Positions 9,405 through 17,731 of a stretch of DNA of 64,000 nt are shown one piece after another; the first letter of the stretch is position 1; each line of letters starts with the position of its first letter. The translations under genes were made by a program, and so were the position numbers. Source of the DNA: Niallia endozanthoxylica (GTDB lineage: Bacteria; Bacillota; Bacilli; Bacillales; Cytobacillaceae); contig NZ_VYKL01000031.1 of assembly GCF_008710145.1 (NCBI RefSeq), positions 1 through 64,000 on the forward strand, given 5' to 3'. Below the pieces are notes generated by a model. It made no database searches. It was not told where the DNA came from and saw only the letters and a list, made by a program, of their open reading frames with translations.

Positions 9405-9570
9405 TTAAAAGAATTCAAATACATTGAAAAAAATGAAATCTTGTGGTAAATTTATATAGATATACGTTATTTATCTAAAATTATGTATAATATTTCTATC
9501 TTAATTATACAACATAATCTTTTCATTAGTCAACCCCATATATTTATTTTTTTTTCAAGGAGTGATTGCC

Positions 9571-11910
9571 GTGAATTCAGAGTTTCAGCGGGAGAAAAAT
9601 CGATTAGAAAGTGTAATGGAAATCATTCAGGAGCGAGTTAGCCTATTGGAGGAAGAAACGCTCCACCGTCGGAACGAAGTGGTTCATATCCGCAAACACT
9701 TTGGGGAGGAAATCAAAGTGAATATGGATTCCTTCGACGATTTTCTTGAAACAATCATCGGGTTGAGACAAGAGACTCAAGCACTGTCCGTAAGCCAAAG
9801 CACCCATAGACATGCATCTAAGAGATTATCAACGCTTCGCCGAATGCAGGAAGTTCCATATTTCGGACGAATTGATTTCATTGAAGAAGGAACTTCAACT
9901 CAGGAACATGTCTATATTGGAATCTCTACGTTGACAGATGAAACTGGAGACCATTTCCTTATCTACGACTGGAGGGCGCCGGTATCGAGTGTCTACTATG
10001 ATTACCAGCCCGGCCCGGCTATGTATTCAACACCGGGAGGCACCGTCCAAGGAAAATTGGAGAAGAAGTGGCAGTACCTTATCCGAGGCGGTGTTCTTCA
10101 ATCCATGTTCGATACGAGTCTCACCATTGGAGACGAGATTTTACAGCAAGTACTAGGCAAAGGTACTGACAAACATATGCACAATATCGTAGCAACCATT
10201 CAACAGGAGCAAAATCAGATTATCCGCCATGATTGCAGAAGACTGCTCATTGTTCACGGTGCAGCTGGCAGCGGCAAAACATCGGCTGCCTTGCAGCGGA
10301 TTGCTTATTTACTTTACAAATATCGTGATAGACTGAAGGCTGATCAAATTATTCTATTTTCTCCTAATTCTATGTTTAACAATTACGTGTCCAATGTGCT
10401 CCCGGAACTTGGCGAAGAAAATATGCAGCAGGTTACATTTCAAGAATACTTGGACCACCGCTTAAGTAAAGAGTTTCAAGTAGAACATCCCTACGAGCAA
10501 TTGGAATATGTATTAACTGAGGCAAATACCCCATCGTACAGGGCAAGGGTTGCAGGCATCCGTTTCAAAGCGTCCATCCGTTTTTTTGAGGCGATGGAAT
10601 CCTACAGGAAGTCACTGGAGTTATCAGGAATGCTATTTAAGGACATAATCTTCCGAGGGATGCCGCTTATTACTTCGAAGCAAATAGCAGAGAGGTTTTA
10701 TAACAGTGACACTTCACTTAGCTTCTATAACAGACTTGAAAAATTGAAGGATTGGCTGATAAAGGAATTAAATGAAGTCGAAAAGGTTGAACGGACAAAG
10801 CCCTGGGTGCAGGAGGCAATGGAGCTGCTTAGTAATGAGGAATACCATCAGGCACATACTTACTTAGCGAAAAAGCGAGGATTTAAAAGAGAAGAGATTG
10901 CCGATTATGAAATCGAGCCAGAGTTGCTTGCACGATTAATTGTTCATCGGAAATGGAAGCCATTACGAAAAAGAGTCCGAGATTTTGATTTCATTGACAT
11001 GAAAAGGATATATAAGCAGCTTTTTACTAACCCGCATCAGATAAAACAGTGGATGGAGGGGGAAACACCCGCGGAGTGGGCGGAGATTTGCCAAGCGACG
11101 CTTGATTTTCTAGATGACGGCAAACTATCTTACGAAGATGCTACTCCATTTTTGCTTATGAAAGAGCTGATTCAAGGCTTTCAGACGAGCGGTTCAATCA
11201 AGCACATACTAGTGGACGAGGCGCAGGATTATTCTCCGTTTCAATTTGAATTTTTAAAGCGTTTATTTCCTTCTGCAAAAATGACTGTGCTTGGTGATTT
11301 TAATCAGGCAATATTTGCCCATGCCGGTGAAATGGATGATTTTCACACACTTATGAGCTTATATGGACCGGATAAAACGGAAATAATCAACATGACACGA
11401 AGCTATCGTTCAACAAAACCGATTATTGAATTTACACGAAGACTCGTATCAAACGGGGATCGGATTATTCCTTTCGAACGCGACGGTGAGCAACCTCTGC
11501 TGACGCAATTCCCTGATTATGAAGAACTGCACCGCTCTATCCTATCCAAAGTCACAGCTTTGCGTAGTCATTATAATAGCATTGCTATCATCTGCAAATC
11601 GGCTGAGGAGAGTCAGCTTGCATATGAAGCCTTATCCAACATCGATGATATTAAGCTCATAATGAAAGGAACTCTTGAATATGAACAAGGCGTTGTGGTT
11701 ATCCCTTCGTATTTGTCTAAAGGCATCGAATTCGATGCTGTCATTATTTATAACGCATCGGAGCATGTATACAATGATGAGAGCCTTCGCAGAATGTTCT
11801 ACACTGCCTGCACGAGAGCGATGCATGATTTACACCTTTACAGTGTAGGTGAACCGACGTCATTATTGCAACATGCCTTGCGGGAAGGATTTATCCAGAC
11901 AGGACTTTAA
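9571..11910 (+). CDS. helD: RNA polymerase recycling motor HelD
   Basis: 779 residues, close to the 774 of B. subtilis HelD. An N-terminal coiled-coil arm is followed by a UvrD/Rep-like superfamily 1 ATPase: Walker A H-G-A-A-G-S-G-K-T-S (about residue 230), Walker B V-D-E-A-Q-D-Y-S, motif III L-G-D-F-N-Q-A-I-F, motif IV R-S-Y-R-S-T and a C-terminal C-T-R-A-M-H motif. HelD binds stalled core RNA polymerase and releases nucleic acids using ATP. The GTG at 9571 is 8 nt after AAGGAG; an in-frame GTG at 9562 overlaps that site. It is monocistronic. Confidence 0.95.
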   Translation: MNSEFQREKNRLESVMEIIQERVSLLEEETLHRRNEVVHIRKHFGEEIKVNMDSFDDFLETIIGLRQETQALSVSQSTHRHASKRLSTLRRMQEVPYFGRIDFIEEGTSTQEHVYIGISTLTDETGDHFLIYDWRAPVSSVYYDYQPGPAMYSTPGGTVQGKLEKKWQYLIRGGVLQSMFDTSLTIGDEILQQVLGKGTDKHMHNIVATIQQEQNQIIRHDCRRLLIVHGAAGSGKTSAALQRIAYLLYKYRDRLKADQIILFSPNSMFNNYVSNVLPELGEENMQQVTFQEYLDHRLSKEFQVEHPYEQLEYVLTEANTPSYRARVAGIRFKASIRFFEAMESYRKSLELSGMLFKDIIFRGMPLITSKQIAERFYNSDTSLSFYNRLEKLKDWLIKELNEVEKVERTKPWVQEAMELLSNEEYHQAHTYLAKKRGFKREEIADYEIEPELLARLIVHRKWKPLRKRVRDFDFIDMKRIYKQLFTNPHQIKQWMEGETPAEWAEICQATLDFLDDGKLSYEDATPFLLMKELIQGFQTSGSIKHILVDEAQDYSPFQFEFLKRLFPSAKMTVLGDFNQAIFAHAGEMDDFHTLMSLYGPDKTEIINMTRSYRSTKPIIEFTRRLVSNGDRIIPFERDGEQPLLTQFPDYEELHRSILSKVTALRSHYNSIAIICKSAEESQLAYEALSNIDDIKLIMKGTLEYEQGVVVIPSYLSKGIEFDAVIIYNASEHVYNDESLRRMFYTACTRAMHDLHLYSVGEPTSLLQHALREGFIQTGL

Positions 11911-12091
11911 CTGAATTGTAAAGATATAAAATGATTAAATAATAGGGGCTTCACACCGCGTATAAGTCGGATAGATACATTCAGTTTAATAGACTACAAC
12001 ATGTACTTTTAAATAATTAAGCTATATTGCCAGTTCTTATTTTACTATACTAAAACATGAATAGACAGGTATTATGGAAGGAGTGAAAAGA

Positions 12092-12561
12092 ATGAATTAT
12101 CAGATTGTAGAGAAAAATACTTTTCAAATGGTTGGCACCAAAAGGGTGTGCCTATGTGAAGGGAACACGGCTATTCCTGAATTTTGGGCCGAGGTAAATC
12201 AAAATGGAATGGTCGAAACGTTGTCTTAATTCATAAATGGTGAACTAAAGGGTTTTTTACTAGGTGTTACTGATAATTACGATAAAGTAAATCATACGAT
12301 TGATTATTGGATTGAGTAGATTATATCGGTGAAGTAGCAGATGGTTTACAGATCCTTGATTTCCCAAAATCCAAATGGGTTGTATTTGATGTTCATGGTT
12401 CTGCTCCTACCGCAATGCCTGAAGCTTGGAAACACATTTTTTCGAAGTGGGTTCCAACAAGTGGGTATGAACTGGCTGGCATACCAGCTATAGAAGCTTA
12501 TATTGATCCTGACCCGTATCATATAGATGCATTAAATCAAATATGGCTTGCTATTATATAG
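12092..12561 (+). pseudogene. GyrI-like/AraC effector-binding domain protein, disrupted
   Basis: After an AAGGAG site, an ATG at 12092 opens a frame matching Bacillus small effector-binding proteins (N-Y-Q-I-V-E-K-N-T-F-Q-M-V-G). It is broken by an in-frame TAA (about 12226), a TAG (12317-12319) and a frameshift. The remainder (G-L-Q-I-L-D-F-P, K-W-V-V-F-D-V-H-G, M-P-E-A-W-K-H-I-F) continues in another frame to a TAG at 12561. The intact family is about 155 residues and binds hydrophobic drugs or effectors. Three separate lesions argue for real decay rather than one sequencing error. Confidence 0.8.
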
Positions 12562-12665
12562 TAGTACTTGTCTAGGTACGGCAAAAAATCATTTTACTTC
12601 ACTAGATTTTCACCATAGAGATCCCAGAAAACCCTTCAGTTCGTAGGAATACGGACTAAGCAATA

Positions 12666-12715
12666 AGAGGATATTCTGTTCATCATTTGAGCAAATATCC
12701 TCTATATTATTTTAT
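12666..12715 (+). terminator. Rho-independent terminator-like hairpin
   Basis: AGAGGATATT / AATATCCTCT perfect 10-bp stem (12666-12675, 12694-12703) with an 18-nt loop and T-rich tail, after the first effector-binding pseudogene. Confidence 0.65.
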
Positions 12716-12799
12716 CCCGATAAATTCCGTACAATAAATATCGAGTGAGTCATAAATTTTGATGATGATTACTTGGAGGAAAAAGGATAATTTACACAT

Positions 12800-13020
12800 A
12801 TGATTGGTTTTGCAACGACAAAAGAAAATCCATTCGATGATTTAGAGCAAATTTCTATTGAAGAAAGTTTATGGCCATTTTCCCTAATCAAGGACCATTT
12901 CCTTCTATGCTTCAAGAAACTACTGCAAATATACCTGGAATTTCTTTTACCAAATACAATGGTACATCAGAAAATGTATATAGTGAAATTTGGCTGCCTA
13001 TAAAGAAAAAAGCTAACTAA
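12800..13020 (+). pseudogene. Second effector-binding domain remnant, frameshifted
   Basis: The frame from 12800 (I-G-F-A-T-T-K-E-N-P-F-D-D-L-E-Q) loses homology around 12880. The next frame then supplies F-P-N-Q-G-P-F-P-S-M-L-Q-E-T ... Y-S-E-I-W-L-P-I-K-K ending at TAA 13020. F-P-x-x-G-P-x-P and Y-x-E-I-W-x-P are characteristic of GyrI-like/AraC effector-binding C-termini. It is an internally shortened, frameshifted fragment of the same family as its neighbour at 12092. Confidence 0.65.
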
Positions 13021-13033
13021 AGTAAGATAAAAA

Positions 13034-13056
13034 TCCTGAACAGTTCAGGGTTTTTT
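13034..13056 (+). terminator. Rho-independent terminator
   Basis: Short stem CCTGAAC / GTTCAGG followed by T6, 14 bp after the second pseudogene. Confidence 0.75.
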
Positions 13057-13204
13057 CTTTTTAATTAAAGAAGAAAGGAGAGAACAGATTTCTCAGTAGC
13101 AGTCACTAAATTCAGAACATTTAAATTTATAAGAGCATATTTGTTGCAGACTTTCTATACTTAAATGTATATTTTTAGTAAAAATACATTGGGGTGACAA
13201 GGAT

Positions 13205-13564
13205 TTGGATAATCAAAATCAAACATTAGATGAAATCGTAATGAAAATAAGAAAACATACTACATTACAGCTTCAGGAAATCTCAGTCGCTTCACTACTA
13301 GAGCCTTTTAAAGGTCAACAATTTTTTATTGAAGTTCTAACAGAGGATATTGAGCAGGAGAATAATCAATATAAATTAACAGGATATGTTAAATTACAGG
13401 GAATTACGAAGATTCATGCTTATTTTCCATTGATAGAAAAAGAACAGCTTTTAAAAATAGATGTACATGATAACGTGGTTATGACAGGATTCTTATCTAG
13501 AGCAGAAGATACACGAACCTATATTTTTGAAAACTGTATGGTCATCAACAGTAATAAGAAATAA
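13205..13564 (+). CDS. Hypothetical cytoplasmic protein (119 aa)
   Basis: TTG start with GGGGTG about 9 nt upstream. It is a hydrophilic, acidic-to-neutral protein with no membrane segment, Cys or His cluster. The predicted pattern is an N-terminal helix followed by alternating strands (F-F-I-E-V-L-T-E-D-I, Y-K-L-T-G-Y-V-K-L-Q). I do not recognise the family. It is flanked by the effector-binding remnants upstream and a repeated hairpin downstream, and its translation context is plausible but not strong. Confidence 0.55.
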   Translation: MDNQNQTLDEIVMKIRKHTTLQLQEISVASLLEPFKGQQFFIEVLTEDIEQENNQYKLTGYVKLQGITKIHAYFPLIEKEQLLKIDVHDNVVMTGFLSRAEDTRTYIFENCMVINSNKK

Positions 13565-13570
13565 AAAAAA

Positions 13571-13653
13571 TTAACTGAACGCCGAAAGAGAGAAAAAGGG
13601 ACAGGTAACTTGGATTATTTACGAATTAATCCAAGTTACCTGTCCCTTTATAA
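13571..13653. repeat. Repeated GGGACAGGTA hairpin element, copy 1
   Basis: A perfect 22-bp stem (13595-13616 with 13628-13649) with an 11-nt loop, preceded by a conserved leader TTAACTGAACGCC-GAAA. The same leader and stem core recur at 16588-16668. It ends in CCCTTTATA, so it can act as a terminator for the preceding gene on either strand. Confidence 0.75.
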
Positions 13654-13680
13654 ATTCAGTCGTACTTTCAACCAAAAAAA

Positions 13681-13714
13681 GCTTGCGGAAGATAGGACTC
13701 TGCAGGCCTTTTTA
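13681..13714 (+). terminator. Rho-independent terminator
   Basis: GCTTGCGGA / TCTGCAGGC stem with two G-U pairs, 9-nt loop and T-rich tail, between the repeat element and the GntR operon. Confidence 0.6.
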
Positions 13715-13758
13715 TTTACTTTTCATTTAACACCTTGAAATATCTACCAGCATATAGT

Positions 13759-13786
13759 ATAGTGCATTACAACAGTAATGTACTAT
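13759..13786. promoter_or_regulatory. Probable GntR operator overlapping the operon leader
   Basis: Inverted repeat ATAGTGCATTAC-N4-GTAATGTACTAT (one mismatch in 12 bp), ending 3 bp before the AGGAGG of the GntR gene. Its place between promoter region and ribosome binding site suggests autorepression of the operon. Confidence 0.7.
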
Positions 13787-13803
13787 GTCAGGAGGCGGTG
13801 ACA

Positions 13804-14181
13804 ATGCTTAATACAGATGGTACAAAGCCAATTTATGTGCAAATCGCCGACTGGCTGGAAACGGAAATTATGAACGGACATTTTCAGCCAGATGAAAAGG
13901 TGTACTCCCAATACCAATTAGCCGATATGTACACGATTAATCCAGCAACCGCCGCAAAGGGACTTAATCTGCTCGTAGATGAAAATATCCTTTATAAAAA
14001 AAGGGGGCTTGGCATGTTTGTTACCAAAAATGCGAAAGAACGAATCATCCAGAAGCGAAAAAGCCAAACATTAAAACGGCTGATAGAGGAAGTTGTCCTT
14101 GAGGCGAGACGTCTGCAAATTGATGAAACGGAATTAATGGACATGATTAAGACTGTACAATCTGAGGGGGGAGAGTCATGA
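13804..14181 (+). CDS. GntR-family regulator, YtrA subfamily
   Basis: 125 residues: an N-terminal winged helix (K-P-I-Y-V-Q-I-A-D-W-L-E, then Q-L-A-D-M-Y-T-I-N-P-A-T-A-A-K recognition region) and only a short C-terminal helical dimerisation tail, as in YtrA-type GntR proteins that control ABC transporter operons. The start at 13804 is 8 nt after AGGAGG. It overlaps the next ATPase gene by 4 bp (ATGA). By analogy with B. subtilis YtrA it should repress its own operon, which responds to cell-envelope stress in that organism. Confidence 0.9.
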   Translation: MLNTDGTKPIYVQIADWLETEIMNGHFQPDEKVYSQYQLADMYTINPATAAKGLNLLVDENILYKKRGLGMFVTKNAKERIIQKRKSQTLKRLIEEVVLEARRLQIDETELMDMIKTVQSEGGES

Positions 14182-15080
14182 AGGTCATTGAATGTACAGA
14201 TTTGACCAAATTCTATTTTAGAAAAAGAGTATTAAATCAGCTCACTTTTTCCATTGAAGAAAACAAAATTACCGGTTTAATTGGCAGAAATGGGGCTGGG
14301 AAAACAACCTTGTTAAAAATTATTGCCGGTTATATAAAACAAACATCAGGAGAAATGAGAGTTTTTTCACAGAAACCATTTAATAGTTTACTAGTATCTG
14401 CTCATTCCATTTTTGTAGATGATCAGATGAGCTTTCCTTCACCATTACAGCTTCATGAAATCCTCGATGCTGCTGGAAATTTTTATCCAAATTGGAATAT
14501 GCCTCTTGCTAAACGGCTGTTTGATTACTTTTCCTTTGATTCAAAGCATTATCATAACCGACTTTCGAAGGGGAAAACGAGTACATTTAATAGCATCATT
14601 GGCTTGGCATCCCGTTCACCATTGACGATTTTTGACGAACCCACAACAGGTATGGATGCGGCAGTTCGAAAGGATTTTTATCGTGCCTTACTCAAAGACT
14701 ATTTGGCACATCCGCGTACAATCATCATTTCAAGTCATCATTTAGAAGAAATAGAAGATCTCTTGGAGGATGTTCTGCTGCTTAAGGATGGAAAAAACCA
14801 TCTGCATGTATCAATGGAAGAGTTGAAAGAATGGGCAGTAGGGTTTAAAGGGGCAGAGGAAGCCGTTACGAAATGGACGAAGGATATTGAAGTTTACTAT
14901 AAACATCAGATTGGAACGAACACGATGTATGTAGTGGTAAAAAATGATTTTTCCGAACAGGAGCTGCAGCAGGCAAAAGCGGAAAACATAGAAATCACAT
15001 CTATTCGCCCAAGTGATTTATGTGTCTATTTAACTAGTGAAACAAATGGAGGGATTGATAATGTCTTTGTTGACCGTTAA
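14178..15080 (+). CDS. ABC transporter ATP-binding protein, YtrB-like
   Basis: 300 residues: Walker A GRNGAGKTTLLK (about residue 36), degenerate signature L-S-K-G-K-T-S (in place of LSGGQ, normal for this subgroup), Walker B L-T-I-F-D-E-P-T-T-G-M-D, H-loop S-S-H-H-L-E-E. A C-terminal domain of about 80 residues is of unknown role. It is coupled to the GntR gene in front and overlaps the permease gene behind by 20 bp. It energises the permease at 15061. Confidence 0.9.
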   Translation: MKVIECTDLTKFYFRKRVLNQLTFSIEENKITGLIGRNGAGKTTLLKIIAGYIKQTSGEMRVFSQKPFNSLLVSAHSIFVDDQMSFPSPLQLHEILDAAGNFYPNWNMPLAKRLFDYFSFDSKHYHNRLSKGKTSTFNSIIGLASRSPLTIFDEPTTGMDAAVRKDFYRALLKDYLAHPRTIIISSHHLEEIEDLLEDVLLLKDGKNHLHVSMEELKEWAVGFKGAEEAVTKWTKDIEVYYKHQIGTNTMYVVVKNDFSEQELQQAKAENIEITSIRPSDLCVYLTSETNGGIDNVFVDR

Positions 15081-15810
15081 TACGGTAGAAATTGTAAAGA
15101 AGCAGTTCCTTTTTAAGTTAAAGGCTAATATTGACGCTTTCAGTTCACTTGTTTGGATTCAGCTGTTAGCCATGCTTTTTTCATTAGGAGGTGTTGCGAC
15201 ACAAGGCTTCCATAGCGATGGTCTTTCCATCTCAATCAAATATTTTTCTTCTGATATGGTAATCGTCTTTACGATGATTTGGGGACTTGTGACAGCCATT
15301 ACGATTACAACGAAGCCGTACAGGTATTTTGATTTTAGCTTCGTGACAAATCGAGCAACGAGCAGTCTCGCTAATATCATCTATTTATTTGCCGCAAGTG
15401 TCATCGGTGGGGTAACGGCGATGCTGGCAAAAGGTCTTCTAATCATTATCGGTTATTTCTTTCTGGACTTTCAGCTTTTGGATTTTTACAGTCAGCCCGT
15501 TCATGTTCGTGATTTTATGATAGGTATCGTTGCTGCCGTATTGTACATTTTCTTTATCAGCTCGATTGGCTATTTCATTGGAACACTTGTCCAAGTAAGC
15601 AAACTCTTCATTGTAGGAATACCGGTTCTATTTATTGGTTCTATGTTTCTAGACGGTATGATGCAGCGAGAACCGATTGCAATGAAAACTCTCCAATTTT
15701 ACTTTGTAGAGACTTCCTTATTCCTTTTTACTATAAAGATATTGATTTCAACTGCTTTGTTTTTCGCCGCTTCGATTAGTATTCTTAATCGAATGGAGGT
15801 AAGGAAATGA
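15061..15810 (+). CDS. ABC transporter permease of the GntR/YtrA-type operon
   Basis: 249 residues with about six membrane helices. The start at 15061 is 9 nt after GGAGGG and gives a more reasonable N-terminus than the in-frame ATG at 15037 inside the ATPase gene. It ends with an ATGA overlap to the next gene. Substrate not determinable. Confidence 0.82.
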   Translation: MSLLTVNTVEIVKKQFLFKLKANIDAFSSLVWIQLLAMLFSLGGVATQGFHSDGLSISIKYFSSDMVIVFTMIWGLVTAITITTKPYRYFDFSFVTNRATSSLANIIYLFAASVIGGVTAMLAKGLLIIIGYFFLDFQLLDFYSQPVHVRDFMIGIVAAVLYIFFISSIGYFIGTLVQVSKLFIVGIPVLFIGSMFLDGMMQREPIAMKTLQFYFVETSLFLFTIKILISTALFFAASISILNRMEVRK

Positions 15811-16502
15811 TGTTATCTATTCTCCCAGTAGCGATTGTTGTTTTCATAGTTGTTATCATCATTGCTATCATCATGAAGGGAAAGAAATTTGTTACGATAA
15901 AATTTACCTATTGGCTTCTTCTCATTTATATTGGTGTTCTAATCATCTCATTGGTTGCTGCCTCCTTTGTCATGGGTGATTCTACAAAGGTACGAGAAAT
16001 CGTGCTTGAAAAAGACATCAGAGAAAATAGGTTGGAGCTTGAGAAGCAATTAAGCTCTGGCAGTTTTGAGCAAATTGATGCTAATTATTTGCTCAAACAA
16101 AGCAGCTTTGAGTATCACCAGCCTAGTATGAAAATGATGATAAATGGTCATTTTGCACCAAGAATTTTCATTGAAAAAAAAGAACAAGATGATGGAGTGA
16201 TTGATGCATATGCTTTCTCAAGCGGCCTATATATTGATGGTGTAAATTTTACAGAAAGAATAACACTGCCAACCTTTTCTTTAAATAACAATCAATTTGA
16301 AATTTCTCTTCCTGACAATCATGAGGGGATAAACATCTCCATGATAAAAAACGAATTTACAATTACGCAGTTTATAGGAGGAGCTGCATCATTTTTTAAT
16401 CCAATTGAACATAACGAATCGATTATATATTTAAGGTTACCGAAAAGTCTTACCATCCAAACTGAACAGAATAGCTATTTTTTGGAATATGTTAATGAAT
16501 GA
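15807..16502 (+). CDS. Membrane-anchored hypothetical protein of the GntR/ABC operon
   Basis: 231 residues. Two N-terminal membrane helices (about 4-25 and 33-56) are followed by a soluble, presumably extracytoplasmic domain rich in predicted strands. No recognised motif. The 4-bp overlap with the permease shows it belongs to the operon, perhaps as a sensor or accessory subunit. A second GntR/ABC operon in this window (41.8-45 kb) also ends with a membrane-anchored extracytoplasmic protein, although the sequences do not look alike. Confidence 0.7.
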   Translation: MMLSILPVAIVVFIVVIIIAIIMKGKKFVTIKFTYWLLLIYIGVLIISLVAASFVMGDSTKVREIVLEKDIRENRLELEKQLSSGSFEQIDANYLLKQSSFEYHQPSMKMMINGHFAPRIFIEKKEQDDGVIDAYAFSSGLYIDGVNFTERITLPTFSLNNNQFEISLPDNHEGINISMIKNEFTITQFIGGAASFFNPIEHNESIIYLRLPKSLTIQTEQNSYFLEYVNE

Positions 16503-16587
16503 TTTACTAATAAGAAAAACTTTTAGAATATACACAAAGTTATATTTTGAAAGTTTTATGGTTATCAATTTAAATAAGAAATGAACA

Positions 16588-16668
16588 AGTTAATTGAACG
16601 CCTGAAATCGAGAAAAAGGGACAGGTATTTTGGACTGCATGAGCTAATCCAAGATACCTGTCCTTTTT
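16588..16668. repeat. Repeated GGGACAGGTA hairpin element, copy 2
   Basis: Leader GTTAATTGAACGCC-GAAA and hairpin AAAAAGGGACAGGTA...TTGGA / TCCAA-ATACCTGTCCTTTTT, matching copy 1 at 13571. It ends in T6 and serves as the likely terminator of the GntR/ABC operon. Confidence 0.75.
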
Positions 16669-16786
16669 TATATTTAAGCTTTGTTTATAAACGTTGTTGA
16701 TTTCTGACTCATTAACATGGTTCGCTAACTTTTTTGTAAAATAAGAGTTGAAGAATAGGGATTATTACAGATAAGGAGGATATAAG

Positions 16787-17503
16787 ATGCAAAAACCATA
16801 TATAGAAAAACTGTTTGCTGGAAAAGTGAAGAAACTAGGATCACTGCATGCAGCTACTCTTATGGAACGAGAATGGGAAACCGGGATGTTTAAAGAAAGA
16901 ATGATTGGAGAAATATGGCTTGAAAAAACAGGATTAATTGGTGATGAAGTAGCTGATACGAAAAACCATGGGGGAGTGGAGAAAGCTCTTTTTGCTTATC
17001 CAATCAAACATTATGATGACTGGCGGAAGGAACCAAAGTTAGAAACCATTGAGGTTGGTGCTATGGGAGAAAACCTGGCAGTTAGTCAAATGGAGGAAAG
17101 CTCTGTCTGTGTTGGTGACACTTACCAATTTGGTGATGCCGTTATCCAAGTATCTCAGCCACGTCAACCTTGTTGGAAGCCTGCACGACGTTTTCGTTTG
17201 ATTGATTTTGCCATACAGATCCAACAATCAGGAAGAACAGGTTGGTATTTTCGTGTGTTAAAGGAAGCTTTTGTCCATGATAAACAGGAGCTGGTATTAC
17301 TAGATCGGCCATATCCACAATGGACAATTTCCAAATGTAATGAGGTCATGCATATGAAAAAAGATGACATAAGACTTGCTAAGAAGTTAGCCTCCTGCGA
17401 GCTATTAGCCCTAAACTGGAAGCAAACCTTACAGAAGCGGGCAACTGGAGAGATATCTCCCGTTGATAAACGCGTATTTGGTCCAAATAAAGTTTCATTT
17501 TAA
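16787..17503 (+). CDS. MOSC-domain protein, YiiM/YflK-like
   Basis: 238 residues. The MOSC core is recognised from G-L-I-G-D-E-V-A-D-T-K-N-H-G-G-V-E-K-A (about 50-70), G-E-N-L-A-V and S-Q-P-R-Q-P-C-W-K (conserved cysteine near residue 130). A YiiM-type helical C-terminal part follows. Related YiiM/mARC proteins bind molybdenum cofactor and reduce N-hydroxylated compounds; for this protein that is inference. Strong AAGGAGG start. It is monocistronic and distant from the molybdenum hydroxylase operon at 45 kb. Confidence 0.88.
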   Translation: MQKPYIEKLFAGKVKKLGSLHAATLMEREWETGMFKERMIGEIWLEKTGLIGDEVADTKNHGGVEKALFAYPIKHYDDWRKEPKLETIEVGAMGENLAVSQMEESSVCVGDTYQFGDAVIQVSQPRQPCWKPARRFRLIDFAIQIQQSGRTGWYFRVLKEAFVHDKQELVLLDRPYPQWTISKCNEVMHMKKDDIRLAKKLASCELLALNWKQTLQKRATGEISPVDKRVFGPNKVSF

Positions 17504-17517
17504 CAATCGCTTCCGAC

Positions 17518-17560
17518 AAAGAGATTTTGCAGGCAATGAATGCTGCAGATCTTTCTATTT
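17518..17560 (+). terminator. Imperfect terminator-like hairpin
   Basis: AAAGAGATTTTGCAG pairs imperfectly with CTGCAGATCTTT (bulged), followed by CTATTTT, just after the MOSC gene. Confidence 0.4.
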
Positions 17561-17731
17561 TCATGCTTATGTATTATTAGTCATATTTTTTTCACAAATA
17601 TAGCAATATAAAGATAAAAAAGGAAAAAAACCCGAATTTTTCGTGTCATTGTTCATGTATCTATTGTACTATTTAATTAAAGGTAGTAATTTAAAAAGTA
17701 TGAGCAATTAGACAATCAAGGGGAGAGTCTT

